DNA from: JAAYCI01 sp964472465
GTDB lineage: Bacteria; Bacillota; Clostridia; Oscillospirales; Ruminococcaceae
Length of the DNA: 5,953 bases
Direction: 5' to 3'
Assembly (NCBI GenBank): GCA_964472465.1
Contig: CAYYLW010000153.1
Span: 1 to 5,953, forward strand
Positions 5,631 through 5,953 of the stretch are shown here, piece after piece (position 1 is the first letter of the stretch; each line of letters starts with the position of its first letter). The notes below the pieces were generated by a model. The model saw only the letters and a program-made list of their open reading frames with translations, did not search any database and had not been told where the DNA came from. Position numbers and translations under genes: made by a program.

Positions 5631-5662
5631 TTGCGGATCTTCTACGGTTCTAAGGTTTGGTC

Positions 5663-5953
5663 TTAGGCCGCTTCGGCCTTCTGGGTCTTGGCGAATGCAT
5701 CGGCAAAGCCTTGGGCATCCAAGTTGCCGCCAATCATTTTCTGCATGTTCTCTTTGATGGAAGCATTCACGTTTGCGTCGTTCTCCATGCCCACAGCCCA
5801 GCCCAAACGGTTGGTGGTGGCATCCAGCACGGCCTTGGCGTCAGTCAACGCTTCGGGCCAGGTGGCGTCGTTGGCCATGGGCACGCCAATGGTTTCGTCG
5901 GCCAGTTTCTGGTCCCATTCGCCGCTGGTGAGGTAGCTAATCAGCGCAAAGGC
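5663..5953 (-). CDS. ABC transporter sugar-binding protein, C-terminal 96 residues (5' end outside window)
   Basis: The open frame runs off the right edge, so only the C-terminus is visible. It begins AFALISYLTSGEWDQKLADETIGVP, a segment typical of the C-terminal lobe of CUT1 sugar-binding proteins, where a helix carrying FL/YLTS-type sequence is followed by a short variable loop and a conserved GxxP turn. Helical sequence follows (PEALTDAKAVLDATTNRLGW, then NVNASIKENMQKMIGGNLDAQGFADAFAKTQKAEAA), including the usual last helix with G-N-L-x-A and F-A. These proteins are exported, usually as lipoproteins, and deliver the sugar to the permeases; the signal sequence is not in view. It is the first of the visible - strand genes and is expected to be the most highly expressed. 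A GTG at 5884 is not a real start: the frame and the family match both continue upstream of it. Ligand assignment (galacto-N-biose/lacto-N-biose) rests only on the GH112 neighbour. Confidence 0.85.
   Translation of the reverse strand, partial: AFALISYLTSGEWDQKLADETIGVPMANDATWPEALTDAKAVLDATTNRLGWAVGMENDANVNASIKENMQKMIGGNLDAQGFADAFAKTQKAEAA
5665..5679. repeat. 15-bp palindrome abutting the binding-protein stop codon
   Basis: AGGCCG (5665-5670) and CGGCCT (5674-5679) pair around CTT. It overlaps the first base of the - strand TAA (5663-5665) and covers the Ala-rich end of the protein (KAEAA), so a 6-bp hairpin would form as the ribosome finishes. Part of this could simply follow from GC-rich alanine codons. 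Confidence 0.45.

Noticed and set aside
1..5953. Mobile elements, CRISPR arrays, tRNA or rRNA genes
   Set aside because: No transposase-like protein, spaced direct repeats, cloverleaf-like sequence or rRNA motif was seen on either strand.

Overview
The window reads as a stretch of a GC-rich, low-redundancy Firmicutes genome, most likely a gut-associated member of the Clostridia. The support is strong GGAGG-type ribosome binding sites with about 7-nt spacing, intrinsic terminators, Clostridia-like protein sequences, and a GH112 phosphorylase of a type I know from gut Clostridia and bifidobacteria. The taxonomic call is an inference from composition and remembered family resemblance, not from a search.

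Layout. The left part (1-1257) is on the + strand. It holds the end of an azlC-type gene, a complete azlD overlapping it by 11 nt (together a branched-chain amino acid exporter), and, after a 193-nt intergenic region with two striking dyads, a 135-residue four-helix membrane protein of unknown function that ends at a textbook terminator. The rest (1317-5953) is on the - strand and converges on that terminator. In transcription order it holds the C-terminus of a sugar-binding lipoprotein-type protein, a MalF-type permease, a MalG-type permease, and a complete GH112 galactosyl-N-acetylhexosamine phosphorylase.

How the genes fit together. The - strand genes make a coherent uptake and phosphorolysis module. 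The binding protein and two permeases would import a beta-1,3-galactosyl-HexNAc disaccharide (galacto-N-biose from mucin, or lacto-N-biose from milk oligosaccharides). The cytoplasmic phosphorylase would split it with inorganic phosphate into alpha-galactose 1-phosphate and the N-acetylhexosamine. The order (binding protein, permease, permease, phosphorylase) is the one I recall for the bifidobacterial lnp cluster. There is no ATPase gene and no kinase, uridylyltransferase or epimerase gene in the window, so these must come from elsewhere.

RNA-level structure is the least ordinary aspect. A 14-bp perfect hairpin separates the binding-protein gene from the permeases. A terminator-like hairpin separates the permeases from the phosphorylase gene. 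Two - strand stop codons sit in or against short perfect palindromes. The hypothetical membrane-protein gene is preceded by two 7-bp-arm dyads built from the same TTGTG half-site in opposite arrangements. No RNA genes, insertion sequences, CRISPR arrays or attachment sites were seen.
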